A DNA stretch of 64,000 nucleotides, from the NCBI GenBank assembly GCA_963532425.1, contig CAUSKK010000001.1, positions 186,001 to 250,000 of the forward strand, read 5' to 3'. Positions within the stretch are counted from its first letter, which is position 1; each line of letters begins with the position of its first letter. The notes under the pieces were generated by a model. It was not told the DNA's origin, searched no databases, and saw only the letters and a program-made list of their open reading frames with translations. A program made the position numbers and the translations under genes. This document shows positions 11,121-20,718 of the stretch, one piece after another. This DNA is from CAUSKK01 sp963532425 (lineage in GTDB: Bacteria > Pseudomonadota > Gammaproteobacteria > Cardiobacteriales > Cardiobacteriaceae).

Positions 11121-14100
11121 ATGTTCGAGTTTTCCCAAAAGAAAAGTGAATTGCGTCAGGCCATTACGGCGAATTATCGCCGCGATGAGGCCACGGCCAT
11201 CGCCGACCTGCTGCCCCAGGCCCAGATGTCCGAAGCGGAGAAAATCAACGCCCACAAAATGGCCCGGGGGCTGGTGGAAAAACTGCGTGAAGACCGGCGC
11301 AAGGCCAGCGGCGTCGATGCGCTGATGCAGGAATTCACCCTGTCCAGCGAGGAGGGCGTGGCGCTGATGTGCCTGGCCGAAGCGCTGCTGCGGATTCCGG
11401 ACAAAACCACCCGTCAGAAACTCATCAAGGACAAGCTCGCCCAGGGCAACTGGCGCAGCCACATCAACCAGAGCGCTTCGCTCTTCGTCAATGCCGCCGC
11501 CTGGGGCCTGCTCATCACCGGCAAACTCACCAACGTGGGCAACGAGAAAACCCTGGGCGCAGCCCTGACCCGCATCATCGGCAAGGGCGGCCAGCCGCTG
11601 ATTAACAAGGGCGTCGATTTCGCCATGAAGCTGCTCGGCAAACAGTTCGTTACCGGCGAAACCATCGAAGAGGCCCTGAAAAACGGCGCCGAACGGGAAA
11701 AAATGGGCTACCGCTTCTCCTTCGACATGCTCGGCGAAATGGCCCTGACCGACGCCGACGCCCAGCGCTACTACCAGGACTATGTTCAGGCCATTCACGC
11801 CATCGGCAAGAGCAACCAGGGCCGGGGCATCTACGATGGTAACGGCATTTCCGTGAAACTGTCCGCCATTCACCCGCGCTACGAGCGCGCCCAGTACGAC
11901 CGGGTTATGAAGGAGCTGCTGCCCCGGCTGAAGGCGCTGTTCCTGCTGGCCAAGCAGTATCAGGTCGGTTTGAACATCGACGCCGAGGAGGCCAGCCGGC
12001 TGGAACTGTCGCTGGATTTGATGGACGCCCTGCTTAGCGACCCAGATTTGAAGGACTTCGCCGGCATCGGCTTCGTGGTGCAGGCCTACCAGAAACGCGC
12101 CCCCTTCGTTATCCGCTACCTCATCGACACCGCCCGCCGCAACCAGCGCAAGATGATGATTCGGCTGGTGAAAGGCGCCTACTGGGACAGCGAAATCAAA
12201 TGGGCCCAGCAGGACGGCCTCGACGGCTACCCGGTCTACACCCGCAAGGTGCACACCGACGTTTCCTATCTGGCCTGTGCCCGCATTCTTCTGGACGCCC
12301 AGGACGTCATCTTCCCGCAGTTCGCCACCCACAACGCCTACACCCTGTCCGCCATCTACCAGATGGGCGCCGGCAAGGACTTCGAGTTCCAGGGCCTGCA
12401 CGGCATGGCCGAGACGCTCTATAACCAGGTGGTCGGCGCGAAAAATCTCAACCGCCGCTGCCGCATCTATGCGCCGGTGGGCTCCCACGAAACCCTGCTG
12501 GCCTATCTGGTGCGCCGGCTGCTGGAAAACGGCGCCAACTCCTCCTTCGTGAACCAGATTGTGGACGACAGCGTGCCCATCGACGACCTGATTCGCTGCC
12601 CGCTGGACATCGCCGCCAAAACCCAGGGCCAGATGCACCCCAATGTGCCGCTGCCGCGCAATCTCTACGGCAGCCGCCTGAACTCGGCCGGCCTGGATTT
12701 GTCCAACGAACTGACCCTGAACCAGCTGCAGGAGGCGCTGAATCAAACCCTGAACCCCATCAGCGCCACGCCGCTCACCGCCGTGGAAGTGCCCATCGGC
12801 GCCACGGTGCAGATTCGCAACCCCTCCAACCATGACGAGCTGGTCGGCAGCGCCCGCTTTATCCAGCCCGAGGACGTGGCCGCCGTTGTCGCCGCCGCCC
12901 GCCCCTTCAATGCGCCGCCGGCCGAACGGGCCGCCATTCTGCGCAAAGTGGCCGACCTGCTGGAGGAAAATCAACCGCTGCTGCTCAGCCTGGCCGTGCG
13001 CGAGGCCGGCAAAACCCTGAAAAACGCCATCGGCGAGGTGCGCGAGGCCGTGGATTTCTGCCGCTACTATGCCGACCAGCTGCGCGATTCCCCGGCCCAG
13101 GGCATCATGGTGGCCATCAGCCCCTGGAACTTCCCGCTGGCCATCTTCGTCGGCGAGGTGATTGCCGGCCTGGCCGCCGGTAATGCCGTCATTGCCAAGC
13201 CCGCCGAGCAGACCCCATTGATTGCCTACACCGCCATTCAGCTGATGCATCAGGCCGGCGTGCCCACCGACGCGCTCCAGCTGGTGCTGGGAGCCGGCGA
13301 CGTCGGCGCCGCCCTGACCGCCAACCCGGCCATTGCCGGCGTTATCTTCACCGGCTCCACCGAGGTGGCCCGGGCCATCAACCGCGCCCTCAACCGTGCC
13401 GACGGCGAAGCGCTTCCTAGCGACGGCGCCCCCCGGGTGAGCGTCCTCGGCAAGGACACGGCCCTGACCCCGCCGGCCAACAAGGTCTTCATCGGCGAAA
13501 CCGGCGGCTTCAACGCCATGATTGTGGACAGCAGCGCCCTGGCCGAACAGGTCTGCGTCGATGTGATTACCAGCGCCTTTGACAGCGCCGGCCAGCGCTG
13601 TTCGGCCCTGCGCGTCCTCTGCCTGCAGGAGGAAATCGCCGACAAGATGCTGACCATGATTCGCGGTGCCATGGACGAGCTGGTGGTGGGCAATCCGGTG
13701 GAACTGACCACGGACATCGGCGCCGTCATCGACGAGGAGGCCCGGCAGAATCTGCTGGCCCACATCGACCGCATGAAGAAAACCGCCCGCCGCTTCCACC
13801 AGCTGCCGCTGCCGGCCCTGAAGGGCACCTTCGTGGCCCCGGTGCTGTTCGAGCTCAATAATCTGCTGGAACTGAACCAGGAGGTCTTCGGGCCGGTGCT
13901 CCACGTGATTCGCTACCAGAGCTCCGAGCTGTCCACGCTGATTCAACAAATCAACGCCAAGGGCTATGCCCTCACCCACGGTATCCACAGCCGCCTGGAC
14001 AGCACCATCGCCAAGGTGAGCGCCGAAATTGAGGCCGGTAACATCTACGTGAACCGCAACATCATCGGCGCCGTGGTCGGCGTCCAGCCCTTCGGCGGCC

Positions 14101-14735
14101 ACGGCCTCTCCGGCACCGGCCCCAAAGCCGGCGGCCCCTTCTATCTGCAACGGCTGGCCCGGGGCACCTGGACGCTGCCGGAACTGACCACGCCACCCCA
14201 GGCCGACGAGGACAAACTGGCGGCCCTGGCCAAACTGCTGGAGGTGCTGGATTTCAACCACGAACAGCGGGTGCGGCTGGCGGCGGCCATGGGCGAATGT
14301 CGCGTGCACCAGCTGCGCGGCGCCAGCGCCCTGCTGCATGGCTACACCGGCGAGCGTAACATTCTGTCCTGGAAGGCACCGGAGCGCGTAACCCTGCTGG
14401 GCGGCGACAGCTTCCAGGCCGCCGAGGCTCTGATTCGGCTGGCCTCCACCGGCACCACGGTGCAAATCCCCCTGGACCACCCGCTGGCCTGCTGGGCCGA
14501 GTACGCCTCCAGTGTGCTGCAGGTGCGCAAGGGCTTCGGGCCGGTGGTGGTCACGCTGGAACCGCTGTCCGCCAGCCTGCGCCAGCAGCTCAGCGCCGCC
14601 GAGGGCCCGATTACCAAGGTCATCGACGCCAGCAACGGCCTGGATATCCTGCCGCTGTTTGAGGAAATTTGCGTCTCGGTGAACACCACCGCCACCGGCG
14701 GCAATGCCTCGCTGATGGCCGAGGCCGCCGGCTAG
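11121..14735 (+). CDS. putA: Bifunctional proline dehydrogenase / P5C dehydrogenase
   Basis: PutA oxidises proline to glutamate in two steps, feeding electrons to the quinone pool. The 1204-residue protein starts at the dimerisation arm and lacks the N-terminal ribbon-helix-helix repressor domain of E. coli PutA (1320 aa), so it should not act as a transcription factor. The FAD-binding proline dehydrogenase barrel shows GNGISVKLSAIHPRYE, LVKGAYWDSEIKWAQ and FPQFATHNAYTLSAI. The aldehyde dehydrogenase part shows ISPWNFPLAIFVGE, VIFTGSTEVARAIN and GQRCSALRVL with catalytic Cys827. A C-terminal domain of about 220 residues follows. An apparent extra loop near residues 755-785 contains an in-frame GAAGCGCTTC copy (13408-13417). 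The ATG at 11121 follows GAGG; a GTG two codons earlier overlaps that site. Confidence 0.95.
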   Translation: MFEFSQKKSELRQAITANYRRDEATAIADLLPQAQMSEAEKINAHKMARGLVEKLREDRRKASGVDALMQEFTLSSEEGVALMCLAEALLRIPDKTTRQKLIKDKLAQGNWRSHINQSASLFVNAAAWGLLITGKLTNVGNEKTLGAALTRIIGKGGQPLINKGVDFAMKLLGKQFVTGETIEEALKNGAEREKMGYRFSFDMLGEMALTDADAQRYYQDYVQAIHAIGKSNQGRGIYDGNGISVKLSAIHPRYERAQYDRVMKELLPRLKALFLLAKQYQVGLNIDAEEASRLELSLDLMDALLSDPDLKDFAGIGFVVQAYQKRAPFVIRYLIDTARRNQRKMMIRLVKGAYWDSEIKWAQQDGLDGYPVYTRKVHTDVSYLACARILLDAQDVIFPQFATHNAYTLSAIYQMGAGKDFEFQGLHGMAETLYNQVVGAKNLNRRCRIYAPVGSHETLLAYLVRRLLENGANSSFVNQIVDDSVPIDDLIRCPLDIAAKTQGQMHPNVPLPRNLYGSRLNSAGLDLSNELTLNQLQEALNQTLNPISATPLTAVEVPIGATVQIRNPSNHDELVGSARFIQPEDVAAVVAAARPFNAPPAERAAILRKVADLLEENQPLLLSLAVREAGKTLKNAIGEVREAVDFCRYYADQLRDSPAQGIMVAISPWNFPLAIFVGEVIAGLAAGNAVIAKPAEQTPLIAYTAIQLMHQAGVPTDALQLVLGAGDVGAALTANPAIAGVIFTGSTEVARAINRALNRADGEALPSDGAPRVSVLGKDTALTPPANKVFIGETGGFNAMIVDSSALAEQVCVDVITSAFDSAGQRCSALRVLCLQEEIADKMLTMIRGAMDELVVGNPVELTTDIGAVIDEEARQNLLAHIDRMKKTARRFHQLPLPALKGTFVAPVLFELNNLLELNQEVFGPVLHVIRYQSSELSTLIQQINAKGYALTHGIHSRLDSTIAKVSAEIEAGNIYVNRNIIGAVVGVQPFGGHGLSGTGPKAGGPFYLQRLARGTWTLPELTTPPQADEDKLAALAKLLEVLDFNHEQRVRLAAAMGECRVHQLRGASALLHGYTGERNILSWKAPERVTLLGGDSFQAAEALIRLASTGTTVQIPLDHPLACWAEYASSVLQVRKGFGPVVVTLEPLSASLRQQLSAAEGPITKVIDASNGLDILPLFEEICVSVNTTATGGNASLMAEAAG

Positions 14736-15820
14736 TGCAATCCTTCGCCGCCCGGGTGTGCGCCTGGCAGCAGCGGGCGGGCCGCCATGGCCTGCCCTGG
14801 CAGGGGGCCGACCCCTATCGGGTCTGGCTCTCGGAAATCATGCTGCAGCAGACCCAGGTGGCCACGGTCATTCCCTATTTCGAGCGCTTTATAGCGCGCT
14901 TTCCGACGCTGGCGGCCCTGGCCGCCGCCGAGGAGGACGCGGTGATGGCGCAGTGGGCGGGTCTGGGCTACTACAGCCGGGCCCGCCATTTGCATCGGGC
15001 CGCCCAACGGGTCATGGAACGCTGGGGCGGCCAGCTGCCGAGCCACCGGGCCGATTTGGAGACCCTGCCCGGCATCGGCCGCAGCACGGCGGCGGCCATT
15101 GCGGTGTTCGCCTTCGGCCGGCGCGAGGCCATACTCGATGGCAACGTCAAACGGCTGCTCAGCCGCCACGCCGGCATCACAGGCGATTTGAACCGGCCGG
15201 CCACCCTGAAATCGCTCTGGGCCCGGGCCGAGGCGCTGCTCCCGACCGAAGCGCTCCCCACCTACACCCAGGGCCTGATGGATTTGGGCAACCTCATCTG
15301 CACCCGCCACCGGCCCCGCTGTGAGGCCTGCCCGGTGGCCGCCGACTGTGTCCATCGGCAACAGCCGCCGCCACCCCGGCCCGCCCGTCCCCGCCCGGCG
15401 CTGCCCTCGGAGCAGCGCTTTTTTATGGTGCTGACCGCCGGCGACCGGCTCTATCTCCAGCGCCGCCCGGACGCCGGCATCTGGCGCCGGCTCTACTGCC
15501 CGCCGGATTTCGGCGACCGGGCCGAGGCCGAGGCCGTCGCGACGACCCTTGTCCAACATTTTCAAATGGCCACCCGGCCTCCGATTCGGGCCGGGGCCCC
15601 CATCAGCCACCGTTTCACCCACCGGCTCTGGACGCTGCACCCGCTGTGGCTCGACCTGACCCCAGCGCTGGCCGGCGCCCCCAACGCCCCAATCACCGAC
15701 CTGAGCCCCGGCCTGAGCCCCGGCCGCTTCTACCGCCGCGAGGAGTGGGAAATGCTCGGCCTGCCCCAGCCCATTCGCCGCCTGCTCCTGGCCGGCCCGC
15801 CGGCAGTGGGGCTGTTCTAA
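14735..15820 (+). CDS. mutY: A/G-specific adenine DNA glycosylase MutY
   Basis: MutY removes adenine mispaired with 8-oxoguanine. I chose the GTG at 14735, which overlaps the putA TAG by one base, because the resulting start (MQSFAARVCAWQQRAGRHGL) matches the family's beginning; this gives 361 residues. Visible features are LSEIMLQQTQV with catalytic Glu34, the helix-hairpin-helix PGIGRSTAAAI, the catalytic-Asp segment LDGNVKRLL, and a 4Fe-4S cluster motif C-x6-C-x2-C-x5-C in CTRHRPRCEACPVAADC. The C-terminal NUDIX-like domain recognises 8-oxoG. One palindrome variant is embedded at 15248 (EALPT). Confidence 0.95.
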   Translation: MQSFAARVCAWQQRAGRHGLPWQGADPYRVWLSEIMLQQTQVATVIPYFERFIARFPTLAALAAAEEDAVMAQWAGLGYYSRARHLHRAAQRVMERWGGQLPSHRADLETLPGIGRSTAAAIAVFAFGRREAILDGNVKRLLSRHAGITGDLNRPATLKSLWARAEALLPTEALPTYTQGLMDLGNLICTRHRPRCEACPVAADCVHRQQPPPPRPARPRPALPSEQRFFMVLTAGDRLYLQRRPDAGIWRRLYCPPDFGDRAEAEAVATTLVQHFQMATRPPIRAGAPISHRFTHRLWTLHPLWLDLTPALAGAPNAPITDLSPGLSPGRFYRREEWEMLGLPQPIRRLLLAGPPAVGLF

Positions 15821-15830
15821 AGATTGCAAG

Positions 15831-15850
15831 ACCGCCCCCGGGCGGTTTTT
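15831..15850 (+). terminator. Rho-independent terminator of mutY
   Basis: ACCGCCC-CC-GGGCGGT followed by five T residues, 10 bp after the stop. It is the left boundary of island B. Confidence 0.88.
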
Positions 15851-15885
15851 CCATGGCCGCATTCTTCCCAACCCCGCGCCAGCCG

Positions 15886-17388
15886 CAGCGCTTCGGCTTC
15901 CAGTTCTAGGATTTTTCTCGGGGCCGGCGATTGGCTTTCCCAAACGAAGCGCTTCCTCTGTTTTCAACTCGAAGCGCTTCCCTTTTGAACCCCAGATTTC
16001 TAACGAGACGTTTCAAGCCGGCAAGGAAGCGCTTCTCTATTTCCAGCGCGGTTCCGAACGAAGCGCTCCCCGGTTGGCGCCGAATGAAGCGCTTCCCCTT
16101 TAGTCTCGGCGACGATTAGCCCAGCCCGCCGGAACCGAAGCGCTTCGCTGGGAAACATCGCCCCAGGGCTTCCCGGAATGAAGCGCTTCGCTTTGGAACC
16201 CCAGATACTTCCGGAGCCCAGCCCGACCCTTTGTCAGGGAAGCGCTTCCTCCATTGAAACCGCGCGGCCAAAGCGCTTCAGCCGGGCCGTCCTAATTGAA
16301 GCGCTTCCCCCTTGTCAGGTTGAGGGAAGCGCTTCGTTGTTCTGCACCCTTTGGAAGCGAAGCGCTCCCCTTTTTCTGCCGAATGAAGCGCTTCGGTTTT
16401 GAACTTCAGATGCTTTCGGAGCCCAGCCCGACCCTCTGCCGGCGGAAGCGCTTCCTCCGTTTTCCACTTGAAGCGCTTCCCCCTTGTTAGAAACGCTCCC
16501 CTTTGCCGAGTAATGATTAGCTTGGCCGGCGGGTAACGAAGCGCTTTAATCGAACAGACCCTTTCCCAGCCCGGCCATAAATCCATTGCTGGAACCGAAG
16601 CGCTTCGCCAGACAGAGCGTCCAAAAGGCCGGGAAGAACCCGCCCGGTTTAGAGACCGAAGCGCTTCCCTTTTGAACCCCAGATTTCTGACGAGACGTTT
16701 CAAGTCGGCCAGGAAGCGCTTCTCCAATTTAAACCCCTAGGCCGAAGCGCTTTGTTGTTTTGCAGCTTTTAAGGTGAAGCGCTTCCTTCTGACAAGCCGA
16801 GACCGAGGGAAGCGCTTCATTTCTTGCAGCGTCTAGAGTTGAAGCGCTCCCTTTTAATGCAGACCGAAGCGCTTCCTCTGTTTCAGCTCGAAGCGCTTCC
16901 CTATTTCCAGCGCAGTTCAGAATGAAGCGCTCCCCCTTCCAACTTCGGCAGTGATTAGCCCAGCCCGACCCTCTGCCGGGGGAAGCGCTTCATTGTTCTA
17001 CAACCTCTAAAGCCGAAGCGCTTCGGCTTCCAGCTCTAGGATTTTTATCGGCCCCGGCGATTGGCTTTCCGGCGGGAAGCGCTTCCTCCATTGAAACCGC
17101 TAGGCCGAAGCGCTGCCTCCTGAAGAGCCGAGACCGAGGGAAGCGCTCCCTTTTGCTGCAGACCGAAGCGCTTCCTCCGTTTCAGCTCGAAGCGCTTCCC
17201 TATTTCCAGCGTAGTTCAGAACGAAGCGCTTCGTTACTCTGCATCTTCTGGAAGCGAAGCGCTCCCCCTTTTTCTGCCGAATGAAGCGCTTCGCTGTGGA
17301 ACCCCAGATGCTTTCGGAGCCCAGCCCGGTCCTCTGCCGGCGGAAGCGCTCCCCTTTGGATTAGCCCCGGCCCGAGGGAAGCGCTTCG
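15886..17388. repeat. Palindrome island B (roughly 40 copies of GAAGCGCTTC)
   Basis: This 1.5-kb gene-free stretch between convergent mutY and the YccS-like gene is filled with GAAGCGCTTC and variants (GAAGCGCTCC, GAAGCGCTTT). It contains internal duplications. The block beginning CAGACCGAAGCGCTTCCT at about 16861 recurs at about 17158 over roughly 75 bp with a few changes. AGCCCAGCCCGACCCT recurs near 16217, 16421 and 16957, with a near copy at 17320. GAACCCCAGATTTCT recurs near 15987 and 16673. No gene, tRNA or mobile-element signature is visible. Confidence 0.95.
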
Positions 17389-17410
17389 GTCTAAATCCCC
17401 GCCGGCCAAC

Positions 17411-17432
17411 AAAAACCCCGGCCGGGCCGGGG
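17411..17432 (-). terminator. Rho-independent terminator of the YccS-like gene
   Basis: On the minus strand CCCCGGC-CCG-GCCGGGG is followed by five T residues, just after the stop codon. It forms the right boundary of island B. Confidence 0.85.
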
Positions 17433-17438
17433 TGGGGT

Positions 17439-19601
17439 CTATTCCTCACGCAGGATTTGCTGGAGCTGGGTGCTGAGGAAACTCTCGGGCCGGGCGGCCA
17501 GGGCCGCCAGCAACTCCGGCGGGGCCGTGCCACTGGCCAGAGCCGCCAGCACCGCTTCGCCCAGGGGCGGGGTCGTCGGGTCGGCCGCTTTCGCCGGGGC
17601 CGTGCTGCCACTTGGAACCGAAGCGCTTCCGCCGGCCACCGGCGCCGAATCTTTAGCACCGCTAGCGGCCGGGGCTTTCGCCAGCGAAGCGCTGCCACCG
17701 GTGGCGGCCGGGGCCGGGCTTTCTGCGCCGGCCGATGCGGGAATCGAAGCGCTTCCCTCGGGGGCCGGGGCGTCGTTCGCGGTCGCCGGGGTTGCCAGCT
17801 GGGCCATCAGGGCCCCGGAGCCGTCCCAGTGGGAGGCCAGGGCCGAAATATGGCTGAGCTGGCGCCAGGATTCCTCCTGCACCGCCTGCAGGGCCGTGCT
17901 GTCGCTGCCGTGGCTGCGCAGTTCCTGCACCGTCGCCGACAGCTGGGCCAGCCGCTCGTGGGCCTCGCGCCGGGCGACCCGATAGGCCAAATCGTCCGGA
18001 CTCTCCCGCTGCAGCACCGCCGCCAGATAGGCCGCTAGACTGGCGCGCACCTGGCCGATGACCAAATCCGGGCGCAGATAGTGCCAGTCGGCCCAGCAGT
18101 AGCGCAGGGCCAGCCAGGCCAGGCCGGCGCCGATGACCGTGTCTAGCAGGCGCATGGGAATGGCCTCGTAGAGGTTCAGGCCCTGCAGGCTGAAGCCGCT
18201 CAGCGCCTGCAGGGTGATGAAAAAGGTGGAATAGCCGTAGCGCTGCTGGCGGAAATAGAAAAACAGCATGGTGGTGAGCAGCACAAAGGCCATCTTTGCG
18301 CTGTCGCTGGGGAAAAACAGCGGTATGGCCAGGGCCGCCAGCACCCCGGCCAGGGTGCCGATGATGCGCTGGTTCACCCGGCTGCGCGTGCTGGCGTAGT
18401 TGGGCTGGCAGACGAACAGCACCGTCAGCAGTATCCAATAGCCCAAATCCAGCTGGAGGCAGGCGATAAGGGTGAAGGACACCACCATCAGCAGGGTCAG
18501 GCGCAGGGCGTGGCGCAGGGCCGGATTGCTCAAATCGAACTGCTGCCAGAGCAGCGGCAGCAGCTGGCGCAGCGGCGTTTGCTGGTAGTGAATGCGGGCG
18601 TCCCGGGGGCCGTCGTGGCGGTCGAGGCTGCGCAGCTGCTCATTGACGGCGGTCAGATTGGCCACCAGCCGGCGCAGCAGTTCCAGCTGGAGCCGGTTTT
18701 CGCCGGGCAGCCGGGCCAGGGCCTCGTTGATGCCGGTCAGGGACTTTTCCAGACGCTGGGACAGCGGCACCCCGGCCGCCACCGCCCGGCAGGCCGCCGC
18801 CTGCTGCTGCAACAGCCGTTGCAGGCGGAAAACCAAATCGCTATGGCGCAGCTGGTAGACAAAAACCGTATGGTTGAAGTGGCTGGAGCTGATGCGCTCG
18901 TGGATATTCTGGGCGGTGAAGTACTGGTGCAGATAGCGGCCATAGCGGCTGTTGGCACTGCGGAAAAACAGGGCCTCGCGGCAGCGGTTGAACTTCTGAA
19001 TGACGGCGTCGTTGCAGTCCAGCAGGCGCTGGCGGTGCTGGGCGATGAGGTCGAGCTCGTCCGGGTCGAAGAAGCGGGCCTTGGCGTCCAGATAGTCGGC
19101 CAGGGCCAGATAGCCATTGGCGATGGCCTCGCGCACCGGCCGGTAGGGCAACAGCCATTCCAGCGCCAGGGCGTAGGCCCCCTGAATCAGGGCGCCGAGC
19201 AGCAGCAGCAGCGGATTCTGCCAGGGGCTGATGCCGGGCTGGTAGCTGAGGGCGGTGTAGATACCGATGACCAGGCCGATGAAACCCAGGGTTTTATAGC
19301 GCGCCCCCAGGGTGCCCAGGTAAATCAGGACGAAGGTCAGGCTGCTGAACAGCAGGGCGAAGTGGGTGTAATTGTCCAGGCTGAGCTGAACCAGAGCCGA
19401 GAAGCAGGCGAAGAGGAGCAGCAGCAGAACATAGTCGCGCAGCTGGCCGCGCAAATCGTTGTCCAGCTCGACCAGATTGCCGGCGATGACCCCCAGCACC
19501 AGGGCCGTCGTCCAGCTGTTTTCACCGAGCTGGCCGGCAATGAGCAGAACGGTGATGAGCGCCAGCAGTTTGGGCAGCAGGCCCAGCAGACGGGTGGGCA
19601 T
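17439..19601 (-). CDS. YccS-like FUSC-family inner-membrane protein with repeat-derived tail
   Basis: The 720-residue protein has two clusters of membrane segments (about residues 5-130 and 380-500) separated by a soluble region with the family-typical IHERISSSH. The FUSC family is linked to aromatic-acid efflux, but YccS itself has no firm function. I chose the ATG at 19601, one base after the slyD TGA, because upstream codons only translate slyD's His-rich end in another frame. The last ~115 residues are low complexity (Ala/Pro/Ser). They contain EGSASIP, GGSASLA and GGSASVP, which are in-frame copies of the palindrome at about 17615, 17683 and 17742. The repeat island therefore seems to have extended into the coding end. 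Confidence 0.82.
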   Translation of the reverse strand: MPTRLLGLLPKLLALITVLLIAGQLGENSWTTALVLGVIAGNLVELDNDLRGQLRDYVLLLLLFACFSALVQLSLDNYTHFALLFSSLTFVLIYLGTLGARYKTLGFIGLVIGIYTALSYQPGISPWQNPLLLLLGALIQGAYALALEWLLPYRPVREAIANGYLALADYLDAKARFFDPDELDLIAQHRQRLLDCNDAVIQKFNRCREALFFRSANSRYGRYLHQYFTAQNIHERISSSHFNHTVFVYQLRHSDLVFRLQRLLQQQAAACRAVAAGVPLSQRLEKSLTGINEALARLPGENRLQLELLRRLVANLTAVNEQLRSLDRHDGPRDARIHYQQTPLRQLLPLLWQQFDLSNPALRHALRLTLLMVVSFTLIACLQLDLGYWILLTVLFVCQPNYASTRSRVNQRIIGTLAGVLAALAIPLFFPSDSAKMAFVLLTTMLFFYFRQQRYGYSTFFITLQALSGFSLQGLNLYEAIPMRLLDTVIGAGLAWLALRYCWADWHYLRPDLVIGQVRASLAAYLAAVLQRESPDDLAYRVARREAHERLAQLSATVQELRSHGSDSTALQAVQEESWRQLSHISALASHWDGSGALMAQLATPATANDAPAPEGSASIPASAGAESPAPAATGGSASLAKAPAASGAKDSAPVAGGSASVPSGSTAPAKAADPTTPPLGEAVLAALASGTAPPELLAALAARPESFLSTQLQQILREE

Positions 19602-19602
19602 G

Positions 19603-20094
19603 TCAGTGGTGGTGATGGCCGTCGTCGCCGTGGACGTGGCCGTGGTCAATTTCCGCCGGGGTGGCGGGGCGGACGGCCAGCACCCGGGCCGTGAATTTCA
19701 TCGGCTGGCCGGCCAGGGGGTGATTGCTGTCCAGGGTTACCCACTCCGGCTCCACCTGCACCACGTAGAACAGGCGCCGGTGGCCGGTCAGCGGGTCATC
19801 GCCCTCCAGCACCACGCCGGCGCTGATGTCCGCCGGCAGGTGTTCCCGCCGCTCCCGGCGCACCAGTTTCGGGTCGTAGTCGCCGAAGTGGTCAGCCGGG
19901 GCCAGGGTCAGGCTGATTTCCTCGCCCACGGCCAGCCCCTCCAGGGCCTCCTCCACCTTCGGCAGCAGGGCACCGTAGCCGCCGTGCAGATAGGTGGTTT
20001 CCCCGCTCTGGGGCGGCACCGACCGGCCCTCGTTGGCCTTGAGGTCGTGCATTTTGAAGGACAGGGTTACAACGGTATTTTTCGCAACGTTCAT
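19603..20094 (-). CDS. slyD: FKBP-type peptidyl-prolyl isomerase SlyD
   Basis: SlyD is a cytoplasmic prolyl isomerase/chaperone and nickel-binding protein. The 163-residue product has the FKBP half-domains around the inserted flap (YLHGGYGALLPKVEEALEGL, then the IF region DHFGDYDPKLVRRERREHLP). It ends in VTLDSNHPLAGQPMKF and a short His-rich tail (DHGHVHGDDGHHHH), which is the metal-binding tail, shorter than in E. coli (196 aa). The ATG at 20094 follows AAGGA. The TGA is one base from the next start, so slyD and the YccS-like gene are probably coupled. Confidence 0.93.
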   Translation of the reverse strand: MNVAKNTVVTLSFKMHDLKANEGRSVPPQSGETTYLHGGYGALLPKVEEALEGLAVGEEISLTLAPADHFGDYDPKLVRRERREHLPADISAGVVLEGDDPLTGHRRLFYVVQVEPEWVTLDSNHPLAGQPMKFTARVLAVRPATPAEIDHGHVHGDDGHHHH

Positions 20095-20106
20095 GGTTTT
20101 CCTTGG

Positions 20107-20718
20107 TTAGGGAGAAGAGGGGCCGAGGCTGGCCGTGTACAGCGGCAGCAGCGCCCGGACGCTGGCCGCCAGCCAATCCTCCAGGTCGGGCTGGGCCAGC
20201 GCCGCCCGGGGCCGGTGGCGGCCGAGGCAGTAGAAGGGGTGGTCGGCGTCGATAACGGGCGGCGGCGCCGTGGCCAGGGTGGGATAGTCGGCGTACTCGT
20301 CGGCGGTGCCCGGCCAGATTTCCCAGTCGGCGAACTCGGGGCCCAGGGCGTCGAGCCAGCGGTTGTAGTCGGCCAGGGTGCTGCGGGAACGGTCGGCCCG
20401 GTAGGCGTGCCAGTCGAGGCTGACCGTGAGCCGGCGTCGGTTCCAGAGCAGGGAAATAATCGAAGCGCTATCGGCTCCGGCTGCCGTTTTCAGGGTGGCG
20501 AAGAAGTGGGCGCGCAGCTGCCAGCCGTTGGTCCAGCTCTCCACATAGGGCGCCGGCAGGGCCAGCGTCGCCGCCAGCCGCCGGGCCAGGGCCTTCCACT
20601 GTTCCCACTGGGCTCGGTGCCGGGCTTTGAGCGCGTCCACCTCGGCCGGCGCCAGCGTCTTTTTCAGGGCGGCCAGCTGGAACTGGGGCAAATCGAAGAT
20701 GCGGCTGTCTAGAACCAT
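20107..20718 (-). CDS. Conserved-looking protein of unknown function, 203 aa
   Basis: I do not recognise the family. The 203-residue soluble protein is rich in Trp and Tyr (ESWTNGWQLRAHFFATL, LTVSLDWHAYRADRS, PEFADWEIWPGTADEYAD) and has no signal peptide or membrane segment. The start ATG at 20718 overlaps the end of pgpA by 10 bp, and slyD begins 13 bp after its stop, so it is within a pyrD-pgpA-slyD-yccS unit. A partial palindrome (TCGAAGCGCTATCG) falls in the middle. The high aromatic content and operon position support a real gene rather than a shadow. Confidence 0.72.
   Translation of the reverse strand: MVLDSRIFDLPQFQLAALKKTLAPAEVDALKARHRAQWEQWKALARRLAATLALPAPYVESWTNGWQLRAHFFATLKTAAGADSASIISLLWNRRRLTVSLDWHAYRADRSRSTLADYNRWLDALGPEFADWEIWPGTADEYADYPTLATAPPPVIDADHPFYCLGRHRPRAALAQPDLEDWLAASVRALLPLYTASLGPSSP

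Noticed and set aside
10944..14480. A 1178-codon open frame antisense to putA
   Set aside because: It mirrors the codon pattern of putA on the opposite strand; putA has clear motifs and a ribosome site. The same applies to long antisense frames over bamA, valS, the kinase-ligase gene, recB and recC.
19602..19649. A 16-codon N-terminal extension of the YccS-like protein
   Set aside because: Those codons only translate the His-rich end of slyD in another frame; the ATG at 19601, one base after the slyD stop, begins the expected hydrophobic start.
20107..20718. Reading the 203-residue gene as a shadow of its neighbours
   Set aside because: It fills the space between pgpA and slyD on the same strand with short overlaps and has a sensible composition, so I kept it as a gene of unknown function.
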